Of a stretch of 64,000 nucleotides of DNA, positions 27,254-37,182 are shown in pieces. Numbering within the stretch: the stretch's first letter is position 1; each line of letters starts with the position of its first letter. The translations under genes were made by a program, and so were the position numbers. This stretch comes from Cribrihabitans marinus. GTDB lineage: Bacteria; Pseudomonadota; Alphaproteobacteria; Rhodobacterales; Rhodobacteraceae. The notes beneath the pieces are model-generated. The model was given only the letters and a program-made list of their open reading frames with translations, made no database searches and was not told where the DNA came from. The stretch covers positions 62,001-126,000 of the forward strand of contig NZ_FNYD01000002.1 of the NCBI RefSeq assembly GCF_900109035.1. The letters are read 5' to 3'.

Positions 27254-27958
27254 ATGAGCGCATCCGACCGACCGCATCGCAACTTCTACGGCCGCCTGAA
27301 AGGCAAGCACCTCAAGAAGAGCCAGCGGGCCTATCTGGACGAGGATCTGGCCACCCTGTCGCCCGGCGCGGTGGACTGGGACTGCAATCCAGAGCGGCGT
27401 CCGCTGGATCTGCCGGGGCTGTTCGGCGCGCGCCCGGTCTGGCTGGAGATCGGGTTCGGCGGTGGCGAACACATGGTCCACCAGGCGGGGGCCAATCCCG
27501 ATGTCGGGATCATCGGCGCCGAGCCCTATATCAATGGCGTGGCGATGCTGCTGGGCAAGATTCGGCGTGCCGGCGTTACCAACCTGGCCGTGCATCCCGG
27601 TGACGTGCGCGACCTGTTCGACGTGCTGCCGGACGCCTCGATCGCGCGCGCATTCCTGCTCTATCCCGACCCCTGGCCCAAGAAACGCCACCACCGCCGC
27701 CGCTTCGTCACGCCAGAGCACCTGCAGCCGCTGGCCCGCGTCTTGCAGCCCGGCGCGATCTTTCGCGTGGCGACCGACATTCCCGACTATGTGCGCCAGA
27801 CACTGGAGGAGGTGCCGCGGGCGGGGTTCGACTGGCTTGCGGAACGGCCGGCCGACTGGCGCGATCCCTGGGACGACTGGCTGTCGACCCGATACGAGCA
27901 GAAGGCGCTGCGCGAGGGCCGGGTGCCGCATTACCTGACCTTTCGTCGACAGGATTGA
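27254..27958 (+). CDS. trmB: tRNA (guanine-N7-)-methyltransferase
   Basis: 234 residues. The SAM-binding motif VWLEIGFGGGEHMVHQA, GAEPYINGVAMLL and the family signature LLYPDPWPKKRHHRRRFV are all present, with the C-terminal TRYEQKALREGR. It methylates G46 in tRNA variable loops. The ATG at 27254 is chosen to give the family N-terminus (RNFYGRLKGKHL). It follows metK across the repeat element, a neighbourhood that links SAM supply and a SAM user. Confidence 0.95.
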   Translation: MSASDRPHRNFYGRLKGKHLKKSQRAYLDEDLATLSPGAVDWDCNPERRPLDLPGLFGARPVWLEIGFGGGEHMVHQAGANPDVGIIGAEPYINGVAMLLGKIRRAGVTNLAVHPGDVRDLFDVLPDASIARAFLLYPDPWPKKRHHRRRFVTPEHLQPLARVLQPGAIFRVATDIPDYVRQTLEEVPRAGFDWLAERPADWRDPWDDWLSTRYEQKALREGRVPHYLTFRRQD

Positions 27959-28008
27959 GCGATGCGGTAAACTGACGGAACCGACTCGCCTGACGCGGGA
28001 GTGTTCCG

Positions 28009-29082
28009 ATGGCCGACATCCGAATCACCAACTGCCATGTCCACCTGTTCCACCAGGGCCATGTGCCCGAGGACTATCCCTATCCCTGGCTACGCCTGTT
28101 CAAGCGCATCCCCGGTCTCGTCGTTGCGCTTGCCGCGCTGATGCGGCTGATTGGCCAGCATCCGATCGCAGAGAAGCTTGACCGGCTGCATCAGTTCCAG
28201 AAGGAAAGCCAGGCCGGTAGCCAGCGGGCGATCCTGGACAATCTTCGCCGCCACTATCCCGACAACACCCGGTTCGTGGTCCTGCCGATGGACCTCTCGG
28301 CCTTCGGCTTCGCCCGGCCGGCCATTTCCCTGGCAGACCAGCATGATGAATTGGCGGCGCTGCGGCGGGATCCCGATGTGGGGCGCAACGTGATCCCCTT
28401 CGCCACGATCGACCCGAACGCGGATCCGCAGGCACAGGAGCTGTGGCGGGCCATCGACCAGCTGCATTTCCGCGGCGTCAAGATTTATCCCCGCCTGGGA
28501 TTTGCCCCCGACGATCCGCGCCTGATGGAACACGTCTATCCGCGGCTTGCGGAGAAGGGCCGGCCGGTGATGTCCCATTGCTCGCGCGGGGGTGTGCAGG
28601 GGCGCGACCTGTCCGCCCACAAGGCCGACCGCTATACCGAGCCCGATGCCGTCCTGCCGGTGCTGCGCGCGCATCCGGACCTGCGGATCTGCCTGGCGCA
28701 TTTCGGCGGGCAGCGCGACTGGCACGCCTATGTCAATCCCGACCGGCACGATCCCTTCGCGCCGGAATACGACCGCAACTGGCAGGTCCGCATCCGCCGG
28801 TTGATCTGTGGCGGCGAGTACCCGGGCCTGTGGACCGACATCTCCTACACGCTGTTCCAGTTCGAGGATTACATCCCCTTCCTGCGCCTGTTCCTGATGG
28901 GCGAGGATGCCGACAGCGCGCGCCTGCGCGCCCGGGTTCTCTTCGGGTCGGACTTCTACATGACCCGGCAGGAGTCGCTGTCGGAAAAGGCGGTCTGTTT
29001 CCGTCTGCGCAACGCGCTGGGCGAAGAGGTCTTTCGCCAGATCGCCGAAGAGAACCCGGCGCGTTGGCTCGGCGAGGCCTGA
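28009..29082 (+). CDS. Amidohydrolase-2 family metal-dependent hydrolase
   Basis: 357 residues. The TIM-barrel metal ligands appear as TNCHVHLF (HxH), VMSHCSRGG, CLAHFGGQ and the C-terminal LFGSDFYMT aspartate. GVKIYPRLGFAPDDPRL is typical of the amidohydrolase-2 group, which includes decarboxylases and lactonases. It has no signal peptide. It lies between trmB and aroA on the same strand, but gaps of 50 and 73 nt leave its operon membership open. The substrate is unknown. Confidence 0.82.
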   Translation: MADIRITNCHVHLFHQGHVPEDYPYPWLRLFKRIPGLVVALAALMRLIGQHPIAEKLDRLHQFQKESQAGSQRAILDNLRRHYPDNTRFVVLPMDLSAFGFARPAISLADQHDELAALRRDPDVGRNVIPFATIDPNADPQAQELWRAIDQLHFRGVKIYPRLGFAPDDPRLMEHVYPRLAEKGRPVMSHCSRGGVQGRDLSAHKADRYTEPDAVLPVLRAHPDLRICLAHFGGQRDWHAYVNPDRHDPFAPEYDRNWQVRIRRLICGGEYPGLWTDISYTLFQFEDYIPFLRLFLMGEDADSARLRARVLFGSDFYMTRQESLSEKAVCFRLRNALGEEVFRQIAEENPARWLGEA

Positions 29083-29155
29083 GCGACCTTTGCCGCTGGA
29101 CCCGCCCCGGCCAATTCGGTAATCCGCCCATGGTGACAGCGCACAAGGAGTCTCC

Positions 29156-30508
29156 ATGTCCGGACACGGCACGCCCATCCCGATGACTTCGCATCCCTGC
29201 GGGCCGCTGGCCGGCGTGGCCGAGGTGCCCGGCGACAAGTCGATCTCGCACCGATCATTGATTCTGGGCGCGCTGGCGGTGGGCGAGACGGTGATCACCG
29301 GCCTGCTCGAAGGCGAGGACGTCCTGGACACCGCCAAGGCGATGCGCGCATTCGGCGCCGAGGTCACCCGCGAAGACGACGGCACCTGGCATGTGCACGG
29401 CGTGGGCGTCGGCGGGTTTGCCGAGCCGGACCAGGTGATCGACTGCGGCAATTCCGGTACCGGGGTGCGGCTGATCATGGGGGCGATGGCGACCTCGCCG
29501 ATCACCGCCACCTTCACCGGCGATGCCAGCCTGAACGGCCGGCCCATGGCGCGGGTGACCGATCCGCTGGCGCTGTTCGGGACGCAGTCGGTCGGGCGCA
29601 ACGGCGGGCGGCTGCCGATGACCATCGTGGGCGCGGCCGATCCCGTACCGGTGCGCTATGCGGTGCCGGTGCCCTCGGCGCAGGTGAAATCCGCGGTGCT
29701 GCTGGCCGGGCTGAACGCGCCGGGCGAGACCGTGGTGATCGAGAAAGAGGCCACCCGCGACCATACCGAGCGGATGCTGGCGGGCTTCGGGGCGCAGGTT
29801 TCGGTCGAGGACAGCGACGAGGGCCGTGTCATCACCCTGACCGGTCAGCCGGAATTGCGCCCGCAGACCATCGCCGTGCCGCGCGATCCCTCCAGCGCCG
29901 CCTTTCCGGTCTGTGCCGCGCTGATCGTGCCGGGCTCGGACGTGCTGGTGCCCGGTATCGGGCTGAATCCCACGCGTGCAGGGCTGTATGCAACGCTGCG
30001 CGAGATGGGGGCCGACCTGACCTATGAAAACGAGCGCGAAGAGGGCGGCGAGCCGGTGGCGGACCTGCGCGCGCGCTATTCACCCGACATGCAGGGCATC
30101 GAGGTGCCGCCGGAGCGCGCCGCCAGCATGATCGACGAATACCCGGTGCTCTCGGTCGTGGCCGCCAACGCGAACGGGAAAACCATGATGCGCGGCGTCA
30201 AGGAGTTGCGCGTCAAGGAAAGCGACCGGATCGACGCCATGGCCCAGGGGCTGCGCGCCAATGGCGTGAGCGTGGAGGAGGGCGACGACTGGTGGTCGGT
30301 CGATGGCATGGGCATCGGCGGGGTGCCCGGCGGCGGCACCTGCGAGAGCTTCCTCGACCATCGTATCGCCATGTCCTTCATGGTCCTCGGCATGGGCGCG
30401 AAGGCGCCAGTCAAGGTCGATGACGGCGGTCCGATTGCCACCTCCTTCCCGATCTTCGAGCCGTTGATGGGCGGGCTTGGAGCTCGGGTTTTGCGCGCGA
30501 ACCGATAG
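29156..30508 (+). CDS. aroA: 3-phosphoshikimate 1-carboxyvinyltransferase (EPSP synthase)
   Basis: 450 residues. [37 protein letters not shown]-like DASLNGRPM and [16 protein letters not shown] are the known active-site blocks. The C-terminal [13 protein letters not shown] is also conserved. It joins shikimate-3-phosphate and PEP in chorismate synthesis. Residue context around the PEP loop (GNSGTG) is that of ordinary sequences; I make no claim on inhibitor sensitivity. It is 9 nt upstream of cmk, a widespread pairing. Confidence 0.96.
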   Translation: MSGHGTPIPMTSHPCGPLAGVAEVPGDKSISHRSLILGALAVGETVITGLLEGEDVLDTAKAMRAFGAEVTREDDGTWHVHGVGVGGFAEPDQVIDCGNSGTGVRLIMGAMATSPITATFTGDASLNGRPMARVTDPLALFGTQSVGRNGGRLPMTIVGAADPVPVRYAVPVPSAQVKSAVLLAGLNAPGETVVIEKEATRDHTERMLAGFGAQVSVEDSDEGRVITLTGQPELRPQTIAVPRDPSSAAFPVCAALIVPGSDVLVPGIGLNPTRAGLYATLREMGADLTYENEREEGGEPVADLRARYSPDMQGIEVPPERAASMIDEYPVLSVVAANANGKTMMRGVKELRVKESDRIDAMAQGLRANGVSVEEGDDWWSVDGMGIGGVPGGGTCESFLDHRIAMSFMVLGMGAKAPVKVDDGGPIATSFPIFEPLMGGLGARVLRANR

Positions 30509-30517
30509 GCCCACGCC

Positions 30518-31138
30518 ATGAGTTTCACCATCGCCATCGACGGACCCGCCGCCTCGGGCAAGGGCACGATCTCGAAGGGGGTCGCGGCGCATTTCGGCTT
30601 TGCTCATCTGGATACCGGGCTGCTCTATCGCGCCGTGGGGCACCGGATGCTGGCGGGCGAGGACCCGGTTGCCGCCGCGCAGGCGCTGACCGCGGAGGAT
30701 CTTGACCGCGACGGGCTGCGCACGGCGGATGTGGCACAGGCCGCCAGCAAGGTCGCGGTGATCGGCGAGGTGCGCGCGGCGCTGGTTGATTTCCAGCGCG
30801 CCTTTGCCCGCCGTGCGGGCGGCGCGGTGCTGGACGGGCGCGATATCGGCACGGTGATCTGCCCCGAGGCCGAGGTGAAGCTGTTTGTCACGGCCTCGCC
30901 CGAGGTTCGGGCCGAACGGCGGTGGAAGGAGTTGACGGGAAACGGATTCGACGTGCGCTATGATGATGTCCTGGCCGATGTACGCGCCCGCGACGACCGT
31001 GACAGCACCCGCGCCGAAGCGCCGATGCGGCCGGCGGAGGACGCGGTGGAGCTGGACACCAGCGAGATGGATATCGAAACCGCGCTGGCGGCCGCGCTGG
31101 CCGTGGTTGCCGACCGGATGCCCGGTGACCAAGGCTAG
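30518..31138 (+). CDS. cmk: Cytidylate kinase
   Basis: 206 residues. The P-loop is [52 protein letters not shown] and ERRWKEL (lid) are conserved CMP kinase blocks. It phosphorylates CMP and dCMP. It lies in the common order aroA-cmk-rpsA, but an extra reverse-strand gene separates it here from rpsA. Confidence 0.95.
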   Translation: MSFTIAIDGPAASGKGTISKGVAAHFGFAHLDTGLLYRAVGHRMLAGEDPVAAAQALTAEDLDRDGLRTADVAQAASKVAVIGEVRAALVDFQRAFARRAGGAVLDGRDIGTVICPEAEVKLFVTASPEVRAERRWKELTGNGFDVRYDDVLADVRARDDRDSTRAEAPMRPAEDAVELDTSEMDIETALAAALAVVADRMPGDQG

Positions 31139-31200
31139 CGGCGAGATACAGCGCTGAGTGACGCGGTGTTCGGATACGTCGAGGATGTCTAACGACCCTT

Positions 31201-31593
31201 TCAGTAGGGCGCGCGGTCGCCAAGAGCATAGCGCAGGACATCGGTGACATCGAAGGCCAGCGAGATCGTGATGGTGATCAGGATGACCCGAATCAGCAGC
31301 GCCGCCCGTGCCGGCACGCCCGGATCGCGCTGCAGCAGGAACAGGTAGATCGCCACCGGGGACCAGAACACGATATGGGGCAGGCCCAGCAACCGCACAT
31401 ATCCAAGCTGGCCGAAAATCCAGTCGACGCTCATCCCCGCGACGACGCTGGCGGCGATGGTCGCGATCCCGGCGATCCTGGTTCGCCGCCATATCAACAG
31501 GCCCAGCGGCAGCACGAAGGCGCCGATGACCAGCCAGAACACCCAGACCTGTACCCAGGCGGGTTGCGTGGCGAGGGCATCCTGAAGCGTCAT
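31201..31593 (-). CDS. Small multi-pass membrane protein of unknown function
   Basis: 130 residues with about four hydrophobic segments (near 14-35, 41-58, 70-90 and 98-118). No catalytic motif is seen. VWVFWLVIGAFVLPLGLLIW and LLGLPHIVFWSPVAIYLFLL are the clearest helices. The protein lies on the minus strand between cmk and rpsA, which are normally neighbours. It therefore looks like a local insertion, although its base composition is like the surroundings. Confidence 0.7.
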   Translation of the reverse strand: MTLQDALATQPAWVQVWVFWLVIGAFVLPLGLLIWRRTRIAGIATIAASVVAGMSVDWIFGQLGYVRLLGLPHIVFWSPVAIYLFLLQRDPGVPARAALLIRVILITITISLAFDVTDVLRYALGDRAPY

Positions 31594-31903
31594 GGCCGAT
31601 CTCCTGCGTGCCGGGGCGCCGACACGTTCCCGACCCTAGCACGCGCGCGGGCATCGACAACGGATCGCGCGTGCGGGCTTGCGTTTTGGCGCGACCCGGC
31701 CTATGACACGCGCGTCGACAAGGCGTGCAAGCCATAGAACAACGATAGGGGCAGGGTCGGGACACGCCGGCCCTCTTTGTTTTGTGAACCGAACTTTGCA
31801 CCGCCTGACCAATCCCGTTCCGCCCAAGGCGGACATGAACCCAGACCGGCGGAGACAACCGCACGGCCAGAAAAACCGATACGCAAAGGAAACCTGAGAC
31901 CAC
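31594..31903. other. Intergenic region upstream of rpsA (310 nt)
   Basis: No gene was recognised. It holds the start region of the minus-strand membrane protein gene at the left and the rpsA leader at the right. The leader (about 31715-31903) is AT-richer near 31768-31800, with GGCAGGGTCGGGACACGCCGG just before it, and ends with AAAGGAAACC ahead of the ATG. Whether S1 autoregulates here, as in other bacteria, is not shown. Confidence 0.5.
31679..31707 (+). promoter_or_regulatory. Possible rpsA promoter
   Basis: TTGCGT at 31679-31684 is followed after 17 nt by TATGAC at 31702-31707. Spacing is ideal and each box matches four of six consensus bases. It would give a leader of about 190 nt. Confidence 0.4.
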
Positions 31904-33583
31904 ATGGCTCAAAACGCATCCATGGAGGAATTCGAAGCCCTCCTGAACGAAAGCTTCGAAATGGACACCCCCGAAGAGGGATCTGTCGTCAAAGGCAAGG
32001 TCATCGCCGTCGAGGCGGGACAAGCCATCATCGATGTCGGCTACAAGATGGAAGGCCGCGTCGATCTGAAAGAATTCGCAAATCCCGGCGAAGCGCCCGA
32101 GATCGGTGTCGGCGACGAAGTGGAGGTCTATCTTCGCGCCGCCGAGAACGCCCGTGGCGAAGCCGTCATCAGCCGTGAAATGGCCCGCCGCGAAGAGGCC
32201 TGGGACCGCCTGGAGAAGGCCTATGCCGACGACGCCCGCGTCGAAGGCGCGATCTTCGGCCGGGTCAAGGGCGGCTTTACCGTCGATCTGGGCGGCGCCG
32301 TGGCCTTCCTGCCCGGCAGCCAGGTCGATGTGCGCCCCGTGCGCGACGCCGGCCCGCTGATGGGTCTCAAGCAGCCGTTCCAGATCCTCAAGATGGACCG
32401 CCGCCGTGGCAACATCGTGGTCTCGCGCCGCGCCATCCTGGAAGAGAGCCGCGCCGAACAGCGTGCCGAGGTTATCGGCAAGCTGACCGAGGGCGACACC
32501 GTGGACGGCGTGGTCAAGAACATCACCGAATACGGCGCCTTCGTCGACCTGGGTGGTGTGGACGGCCTGCTGCACGTCACCGACATGGCCTGGCGCCGCG
32601 TCAACCACCCCTCCGAGATCCTGTCGATCGGCGAGACCGTCAAGGTCCAGGTCATCAAGATCAACAAGGAAACCCACCGCATCAGCCTGGGCATGAAGCA
32701 GCTGCAGGAAGATCCCTGGGATCTGGTCGCGGTCAAGTTCCCGCTGGCCTCGGTGCACAAGGGCCGCGTCACCAACATCACCGACTACGGCGCTTTCGTG
32801 GAGCTGGAGCCCGGTGTCGAAGGTCTGGTGCACGTCTCGGAAATGTCCTGGACCAAGAAGAACGTCCATCCCGGCAAGATCGTCTCGACCAGCCAGGAAG
32901 TGGACGTCATGGTGCTCGAGATCGACCCGGCCAAGCGCCGCGTGTCGCTGGGCCTCAAGCAGACCATGCGCAACCCGTGGGAGGTCTTTGCCGAGACCCA
33001 TCCCGAGGGCACCGAAGTCGAGGGCGAGGTCAAGAACATCACCGAATTCGGTCTGTTCATCGGCCTCGACGGCGACATCGACGGCATGGTTCACCTGTCC
33101 GACCTGAGCTGGGACGAACGGGGTGAGGACGCGATCCAGAACTACCGCAAGGGCGATGTCGTCCAGGCCGTCGTCTCCGAGGTCGATGTCGAGAAGGAAC
33201 GCATCAGCCTGTCGATCAAGGCGCTGGGCGGCGACAAGTTCGCCGAGGCCGTCGGCGGCGTGAAGCGCGGGTCGATCATCACGGTCAACGTGACCGCGAT
33301 CGAGGATGGCGGCATCGAGGTCGAGTACGAGGGCATGAAGAGCTTCATCCGCCGCTCGGATCTCAGCCGCGACCGCTCCGAACAGCGCCCCGAGCGTTTC
33401 TCGGTCGGCAACAAGGTCGATGTGCGGGTGACCAACGTGGACAGCAAGTCGCGCCGCCTGGGCCTGTCGATCAAGGCCCGCGAGATCGCCGAAGAGAAAG
33501 AGGCCGTGCAACAGTATGGCAGCTCCGACTCGGGGGCCTCTCTGGGCGACATTCTGGGCGCCGCGCTCAAGTCCGGCGACTGA
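31904..33583 (+). CDS. rpsA: 30S ribosomal protein S1
   Basis: 559 residues with six S1 RNA-binding repeats. Their starts are visible as GSVVKGKVIAVE, GAIFGRVKGGFTVDLG, GDTVDGVVKNITEYGAFVDL, HKGRVTNITDYGAFVEL, GEVKNITEFGLFIGL and GSIITVNVTAIEDGGIEV. S1 holds mRNA on the 30S subunit during initiation. The gene ends 31 nt before a strong terminator. It lies upstream of ihfB in the order conserved in many proteobacteria. Confidence 0.97.
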   Translation: MAQNASMEEFEALLNESFEMDTPEEGSVVKGKVIAVEAGQAIIDVGYKMEGRVDLKEFANPGEAPEIGVGDEVEVYLRAAENARGEAVISREMARREEAWDRLEKAYADDARVEGAIFGRVKGGFTVDLGGAVAFLPGSQVDVRPVRDAGPLMGLKQPFQILKMDRRRGNIVVSRRAILEESRAEQRAEVIGKLTEGDTVDGVVKNITEYGAFVDLGGVDGLLHVTDMAWRRVNHPSEILSIGETVKVQVIKINKETHRISLGMKQLQEDPWDLVAVKFPLASVHKGRVTNITDYGAFVELEPGVEGLVHVSEMSWTKKNVHPGKIVSTSQEVDVMVLEIDPAKRRVSLGLKQTMRNPWEVFAETHPEGTEVEGEVKNITEFGLFIGLDGDIDGMVHLSDLSWDERGEDAIQNYRKGDVVQAVVSEVDVEKERISLSIKALGGDKFAEAVGGVKRGSIITVNVTAIEDGGIEVEYEGMKSFIRRSDLSRDRSEQRPERFSVGNKVDVRVTNVDSKSRRLGLSIKAREIAEEKEAVQQYGSSDSGASLGDILGAALKSGD

Positions 33584-33613
33584 GACCGGCCCGACCGGAA
33601 CTGAAGGATCGAG

Positions 33614-33644
33614 AACGGCCCCGTGCGATGCGCGGGGCCGTTTT
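33614..33644 (+). terminator. Rho-independent terminator after rpsA
   Basis: A 10-bp stem (AACGGCCCCG with CGGGGCCGTT) encloses a 9-nt loop and is followed by TTTTC. It sits 31 nt after the rpsA stop codon. Confidence 0.85.
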
Positions 33645-33811
33645 CATTGCGAATCAAGGCGCTATTCCGACGCGCTCGCGGGCGGTGTTCCGCGCTGCGG
33701 CGCCGTCTCGACCTGAGACTTTTGCCCCTTGTGGGCCGGGAAATCATCGCCCAAGGCGCAATTTGCCGCCGTTCCGCCCGAGTTTGCGTTCCCCCGGTGG
33801 CCGAATATCCC

Positions 33812-33817
33812 TATACT
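33812..33817 (+). promoter_or_regulatory. Candidate -10 box of ihfB
   Basis: TATACT at 33812-33817 matches five of six -10 consensus bases and lies 52 nt before the ihfB start. No matching -35 box at 16-19 nt was found. Confidence 0.35.
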
Positions 33818-33868
33818 CGGAGCCATAAAAAAGTGTGCGTTCACGTCGCCTTGGGAGGGACACGAGAC

Positions 33869-34153
33869 ATGATCCGTTCGGAACTGATCCAGAAAATTGC
33901 CGACGAGAATCCGCATCTCTACCAGCGCGACGTGGAGCGGATCGTGAACACCGTGTTCGAGGAAGTGACCGATGCGATGGCCCGCGGCGACCGGGTCGAG
34001 CTGCGCGGGTTCGGCGCATTTTCGGTCAAGAAGCGCGACGCGCGGATCGGTCGCAATCCCCGCACCGGCGAAACGGTGCATGTCGAGGAAAAGCACGTGC
34101 CGTTCTTCAAGACCGGCAAGCTGCTGCGCGACAGACTGAACGGAAAAGCATGA
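33869..34153 (+). CDS. ihfB: Integration host factor subunit beta
   Basis: 94 residues of the HU/IHF family. [21 protein letters not shown] opens the helical body, [15 protein letters not shown] the sheet, and [16 protein letters not shown] forms the DNA-intercalating arm with its proline. The position after rpsA and the residue pattern identify the beta subunit rather than HU. It bends DNA as a heterodimer with IhfA. A GGGAGG ribosome binding site precedes the ATG. The next gene starts 1 nt after its stop. Confidence 0.95.
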   Translation: MIRSELIQKIADENPHLYQRDVERIVNTVFEEVTDAMARGDRVELRGFGAFSVKKRDARIGRNPRTGETVHVEEKHVPFFKTGKLLRDRLNGKA

Positions 34154-34154
34154 G

Positions 34155-34508
34155 ATGATGCGCTACATTCGCTACGCCCTTCTTGGAACCATCGCGATCA
34201 TCCTGATCTCGGTGTCGCTGGCCAACCGCCAGATCGTGACCCTCAAGCTGATGCCGGACACGCTGGCCGAGCTTTTGGGGTTCAACTTTTCGCTGGCGCT
34301 GCCGCTCTTCCTGGTGGCGCTGGGGGGCGTGGCGCTGGGCCTGGTGATCGGGTTCATCTGGGAGTGGGTGCGCGAGCACAAGCACCGCAAGGTGGCGACC
34401 GTCAAGCACCGCGAGGCGCGCCAGCTCAAGCGCGAGGTCAAGAAGCTCCAGAAGCAGAAGCACGAAGGCAAGGACGAGGTTCTCGCCCTGCTGGACGAAG
34501 CTGGCTGA
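34155..34508 (+). CDS. LapA-family membrane protein
   Basis: 117 residues. Two membrane helices (about 5-22 and 45-68) are followed by a basic coiled-coil tail ([19 protein letters not shown]). This two-helix plus cytosolic tail layout and the position right after ihfB fit the LapA (DUF1049) family, which in Escherichia coli works with LapB in lipopolysaccharide assembly. The start may be either of two adjacent ATG codons at 34155 and 34158. It is co-transcribed with ihfB. Confidence 0.85.
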   Translation: MMRYIRYALLGTIAIILISVSLANRQIVTLKLMPDTLAELLGFNFSLALPLFLVALGGVALGLVIGFIWEWVREHKHRKVATVKHREARQLKREVKKLQKQKHEGKDEVLALLDEAG

Positions 34509-34515
34509 GCCCACC

Positions 34516-35163
34516 ATGCCGGACCAGGTTCGGGTGAAGATCTGCGGGCTGTCGACGCCCGAAGGCGTTGCGGCGGCCGTAGGCGCGGGCGCGCGCTATG
34601 TGGGCTTCACTTTCTTCGCCAAATCCCCCCGCCATGTCGAGGCGACGACCGCCGCGAAGCTTGCCGCGCAGGTGCCGCCGGGCATCGCCAAGGTGGCGCT
34701 GACCGTAAATGCCACCGATGCCGAGCTGGACCACCTGGTCGCGACTGTGCCGCTGGACATGCTGCAGCTTCATGGAAGCGAGACGCCCGAGCGCGTGACC
34801 GAAATCCGCGCCCGGCATGGCCTGCCGGTGATGAAGGCGCTGGGCGTGGCCGAGGCCGACGACCTGGCGCAGATCGACCGATATGCGTCGGTGGCCGACC
34901 AGCTGCTGATCGACGCCAAGCCACCACGCGGTGCCGAACTGCCCGGCGGCAACGGCCTGGCCTTCGACTGGCGCCTGCTGGCCGACCGGAAATACTGGAC
35001 GCGGCCCTGGATGTTGGCCGGCGGACTTAACCCCGGCAACGTGGCTGAAGCCGTACGCATGACCGGCGCGCTGCAGGTCGACGTGTCCTCTGGGGTGGAA
35101 AGCGCGCCGGGCGTCAAGGACCCAGAGGCGATAGCCGCCTTCGTCGCGGCGGCGACAGCCTGA
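34516..35163 (+). CDS. trpF: Phosphoribosylanthranilate isomerase
   Basis: 215 residues of a TIM barrel. The catalytic Cys is in [11 protein letters not shown] and the general acid Asp in [10 protein letters not shown]-type strand 5 context. [13 protein letters not shown] and [14 protein letters not shown], followed by [16 protein letters not shown], bind phosphate. It catalyses the Amadori rearrangement in tryptophan synthesis. It is 7 nt after the LapA-like gene, and trpB follows after an intervening fasciclin gene. Confidence 0.95.
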   Translation: MPDQVRVKICGLSTPEGVAAAVGAGARYVGFTFFAKSPRHVEATTAAKLAAQVPPGIAKVALTVNATDAELDHLVATVPLDMLQLHGSETPERVTEIRARHGLPVMKALGVAEADDLAQIDRYASVADQLLIDAKPPRGAELPGGNGLAFDWRLLADRKYWTRPWMLAGGLNPGNVAEAVRMTGALQVDVSSGVESAPGVKDPEAIAAFVAAATA

Positions 35164-35288
35164 TGCTGTCCCTCCAAGCCGGCACACGTTACACGATCCC
35201 GTGATCGGATCAGGACGGCCGCACCCATTCTGATCCGGGCCGAGTGCCGCGGCGTAACCAAGCCATTCCAAACAGATGGAGGACTGGA

Positions 35289-35774
35289 ATGTTTCGCCGC
35301 AAGTTTCTGAGCCTGACCGCTGGTGCCGCCCTGGCCGCGTCGGTCGCCGCCCCCGGTTTCGCCGCCGAAAAGGACATCGTGGACACCGCCGTTGGTGCCG
35401 GGGATTTCAACACCCTGGTTGCCGCAGTTCAGGCCGCCGGTCTGGTCGAGACGCTCAAGGGCGAGGGGCCATTCACAGTCTTCGCGCCCACCGACGCGGC
35501 CTTTGCCGCGCTGCCCGAGGGCACGGTTGAAACCCTGCTCAAGCCCGAGAACAAGGATCAACTGGTCCAGGTGCTGACCTATCACGTGGTGCCCGCCAAG
35601 GTGATGTCCGGCGACATCGCCGGGAAGAAGGCCAAGGTGCTGACCGTGCAGGGCGACCGCCTGGACGTGAACGCCCGCAACGGCGTCAAGGTGAACAACG
35701 CCAAGGTCACCTCGGCGGATATCGAGGCCTCGAACGGGGTCATCCACGTCATCGACACGGTGTTGCTGCCCTGA
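35289..35774 (+). CDS. Secreted fasciclin (FAS1) domain protein
   Basis: 161 residues. The signal peptide [20 protein letters not shown] ends near FAA|EKDI at residue 26. A single FAS1 domain fills the rest: the conserved blocks are [16 protein letters not shown] (H1), [15 protein letters not shown] and [14 protein letters not shown] (H2). FAS1 domains mediate adhesion; bacterial single-domain forms are exported and poorly understood. The ATG follows a GGAGGACTGGA ribosome binding site. It lies between trpF and trpB and is closed by a terminator. Confidence 0.9.
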   Translation: MFRRKFLSLTAGAALAASVAAPGFAAEKDIVDTAVGAGDFNTLVAAVQAAGLVETLKGEGPFTVFAPTDAAFAALPEGTVETLLKPENKDQLVQVLTYHVVPAKVMSGDIAGKKAKVLTVQGDRLDVNARNGVKVNNAKVTSADIEASNGVIHVIDTVLLP

Positions 35775-35798
35775 GCGACGCAGCATCGAGCTACGCCA

Positions 35799-35824
35799 CG
35801 CCCGGCGCCTGCGCCGGGCGTTTC
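35799..35824 (+). terminator. Rho-independent terminator after the fasciclin gene
   Basis: CGCCCGGC and GCCGGGCG pair over a short GC-rich loop (35799-35820), followed by TTTC. It lies 24 nt after the stop codon and would separate the fasciclin gene from trpB. Confidence 0.75.
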
Positions 35825-35927
35825 GCATACCGGGCGGCCGCCGGGACCGGGCGCATCTTTTGGCTGGAAAACCCCGCGGCCCTCGCCTAAGCACGGGTGA
35901 TCACCACCCAAGGACAAGGCACGCGCC

Positions 35928-37172
35928 ATGAACGATCTGTTCAACTCCTTCATGTCCGGCCCCGACGAACAGGGCCGGTTCGGCATCTTCGGCGGCCGGT
36001 TCGTCAGCGAAACCCTGATGCCGCTGATCCTGTCGCTGGAAGAGGAATATGACCGCGCCAAGGACGATCCGAGTTTCTGGGCCGAGATGGAGGATCTGTG
36101 GACGCATTATGTCGGCCGTCCCAGCCCGCTCTATTACGCCGAGCGGCTGACGCAGCATCTGGGCGGCGCCAAGGTCTATCTCAAGCGGGATGAGCTCAAC
36201 CATACCGGCGCGCACAAGATCAACAACGTGCTGGGCCAGATCATCCTGGCCCGCCGCATGGGCAAGACCCGCATCATCGCCGAGACCGGCGCGGGACAGC
36301 ACGGGGTCGCCACCGCGACGGTCTGCGCCAAGTTCGGGTTGAAATGCGTGGTCTACATGGGCGCGCATGATGTCGAGCGCCAGGCGCCCAACGTATTCCG
36401 CATGCGCCTGCTGGGCGCCGAGGTGATCCCGGTCACGTCGGGCCGCGGCACGCTCAAGGACGCGATGAACGATGCGCTGCGCGACTGGGTGACCAATGTG
36501 CGCGACACGTTCTACTGCATCGGCACCGTCGCGGGCCCGCATCCCTATCCGGCGATGGTGCGCGATTTCCAGTCGATCATCGGCAAGGAGGCAAAGGAAC
36601 AGATGATGGCCGCCGAAGGCCGGCTGCCCGACACGATCATCGCAGCCATCGGGGGCGGGTCGAACGCGATGGGCCTGTTCCATCCCTTCCTCGACGACAA
36701 GGAGGTCCGGATCATCGGTGTCGAGGCCGGCGGAAAGGGCGTCAACGAGAAGATGGAGCATTGCGCCTCGCTCACCGGTGGCCGCCCCGGCGTGCTGCAT
36801 GGCAACCGCACCTATCTGCTGCAGGACGATGACGGCCAGATCCTCGAGGGCTATTCCATCTCGGCGGGTCTCGACTATCCCGGCATCGGGCCCGAACACT
36901 CCTGGCTTCACGAGGTCGGCCGCGCCGAATACGTTGCCATCACCGACGCCGAGGCGCTTGAGGCGTTCCAGCTGTGCTGCGCGACCGAGGGCATCATCCC
37001 GGCGCTGGAACCCTGCCACGCGCTGGCCCACGTGATGAAGATCGTGCCGGACCTGCCCGCCGATCACATCATCTGCATGAACATGTGCGGCCGGGGCGAC
37101 AAGGACGTGCAGACCGTCGCCAAGCATCTGGGCTTCGACATGTCCGACACCGAAGGGCGGCGGGCCGGCTGA
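35928..37172 (+). CDS. trpB: Tryptophan synthase beta chain
   Basis: 414 residues. The PLP lysine is in [16 protein letters not shown], the ammonium-tunnel and phosphate loop in [13 protein letters not shown], and [15 protein letters not shown] is the COMM-region signature. It joins indole and serine. The alpha subunit gene (trpA) is 8.7 kb away on the opposite strand, so the two are not co-transcribed. A new promoter is expected between the terminator at 35824 and the start. Confidence 0.97.
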   Translation: MNDLFNSFMSGPDEQGRFGIFGGRFVSETLMPLILSLEEEYDRAKDDPSFWAEMEDLWTHYVGRPSPLYYAERLTQHLGGAKVYLKRDELNHTGAHKINNVLGQIILARRMGKTRIIAETGAGQHGVATATVCAKFGLKCVVYMGAHDVERQAPNVFRMRLLGAEVIPVTSGRGTLKDAMNDALRDWVTNVRDTFYCIGTVAGPHPYPAMVRDFQSIIGKEAKEQMMAAEGRLPDTIIAAIGGGSNAMGLFHPFLDDKEVRIIGVEAGGKGVNEKMEHCASLTGGRPGVLHGNRTYLLQDDDGQILEGYSISAGLDYPGIGPEHSWLHEVGRAEYVAITDAEALEAFQLCCATEGIIPALEPCHALAHVMKIVPDLPADHIICMNMCGRGDKDVQTVAKHLGFDMSDTEGRRAG

Positions 37173-37182
37173 TCCCAAAACG

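Noticed and set aside
30080-33511. Open frame of 1,143 codons on the minus strand opposite aroA, cmk and rpsA
   Set aside because: It is antisense to three well-identified genes, has no ribosome binding site or recognisable domain, and reflects the high third-position G+C of the real genes.
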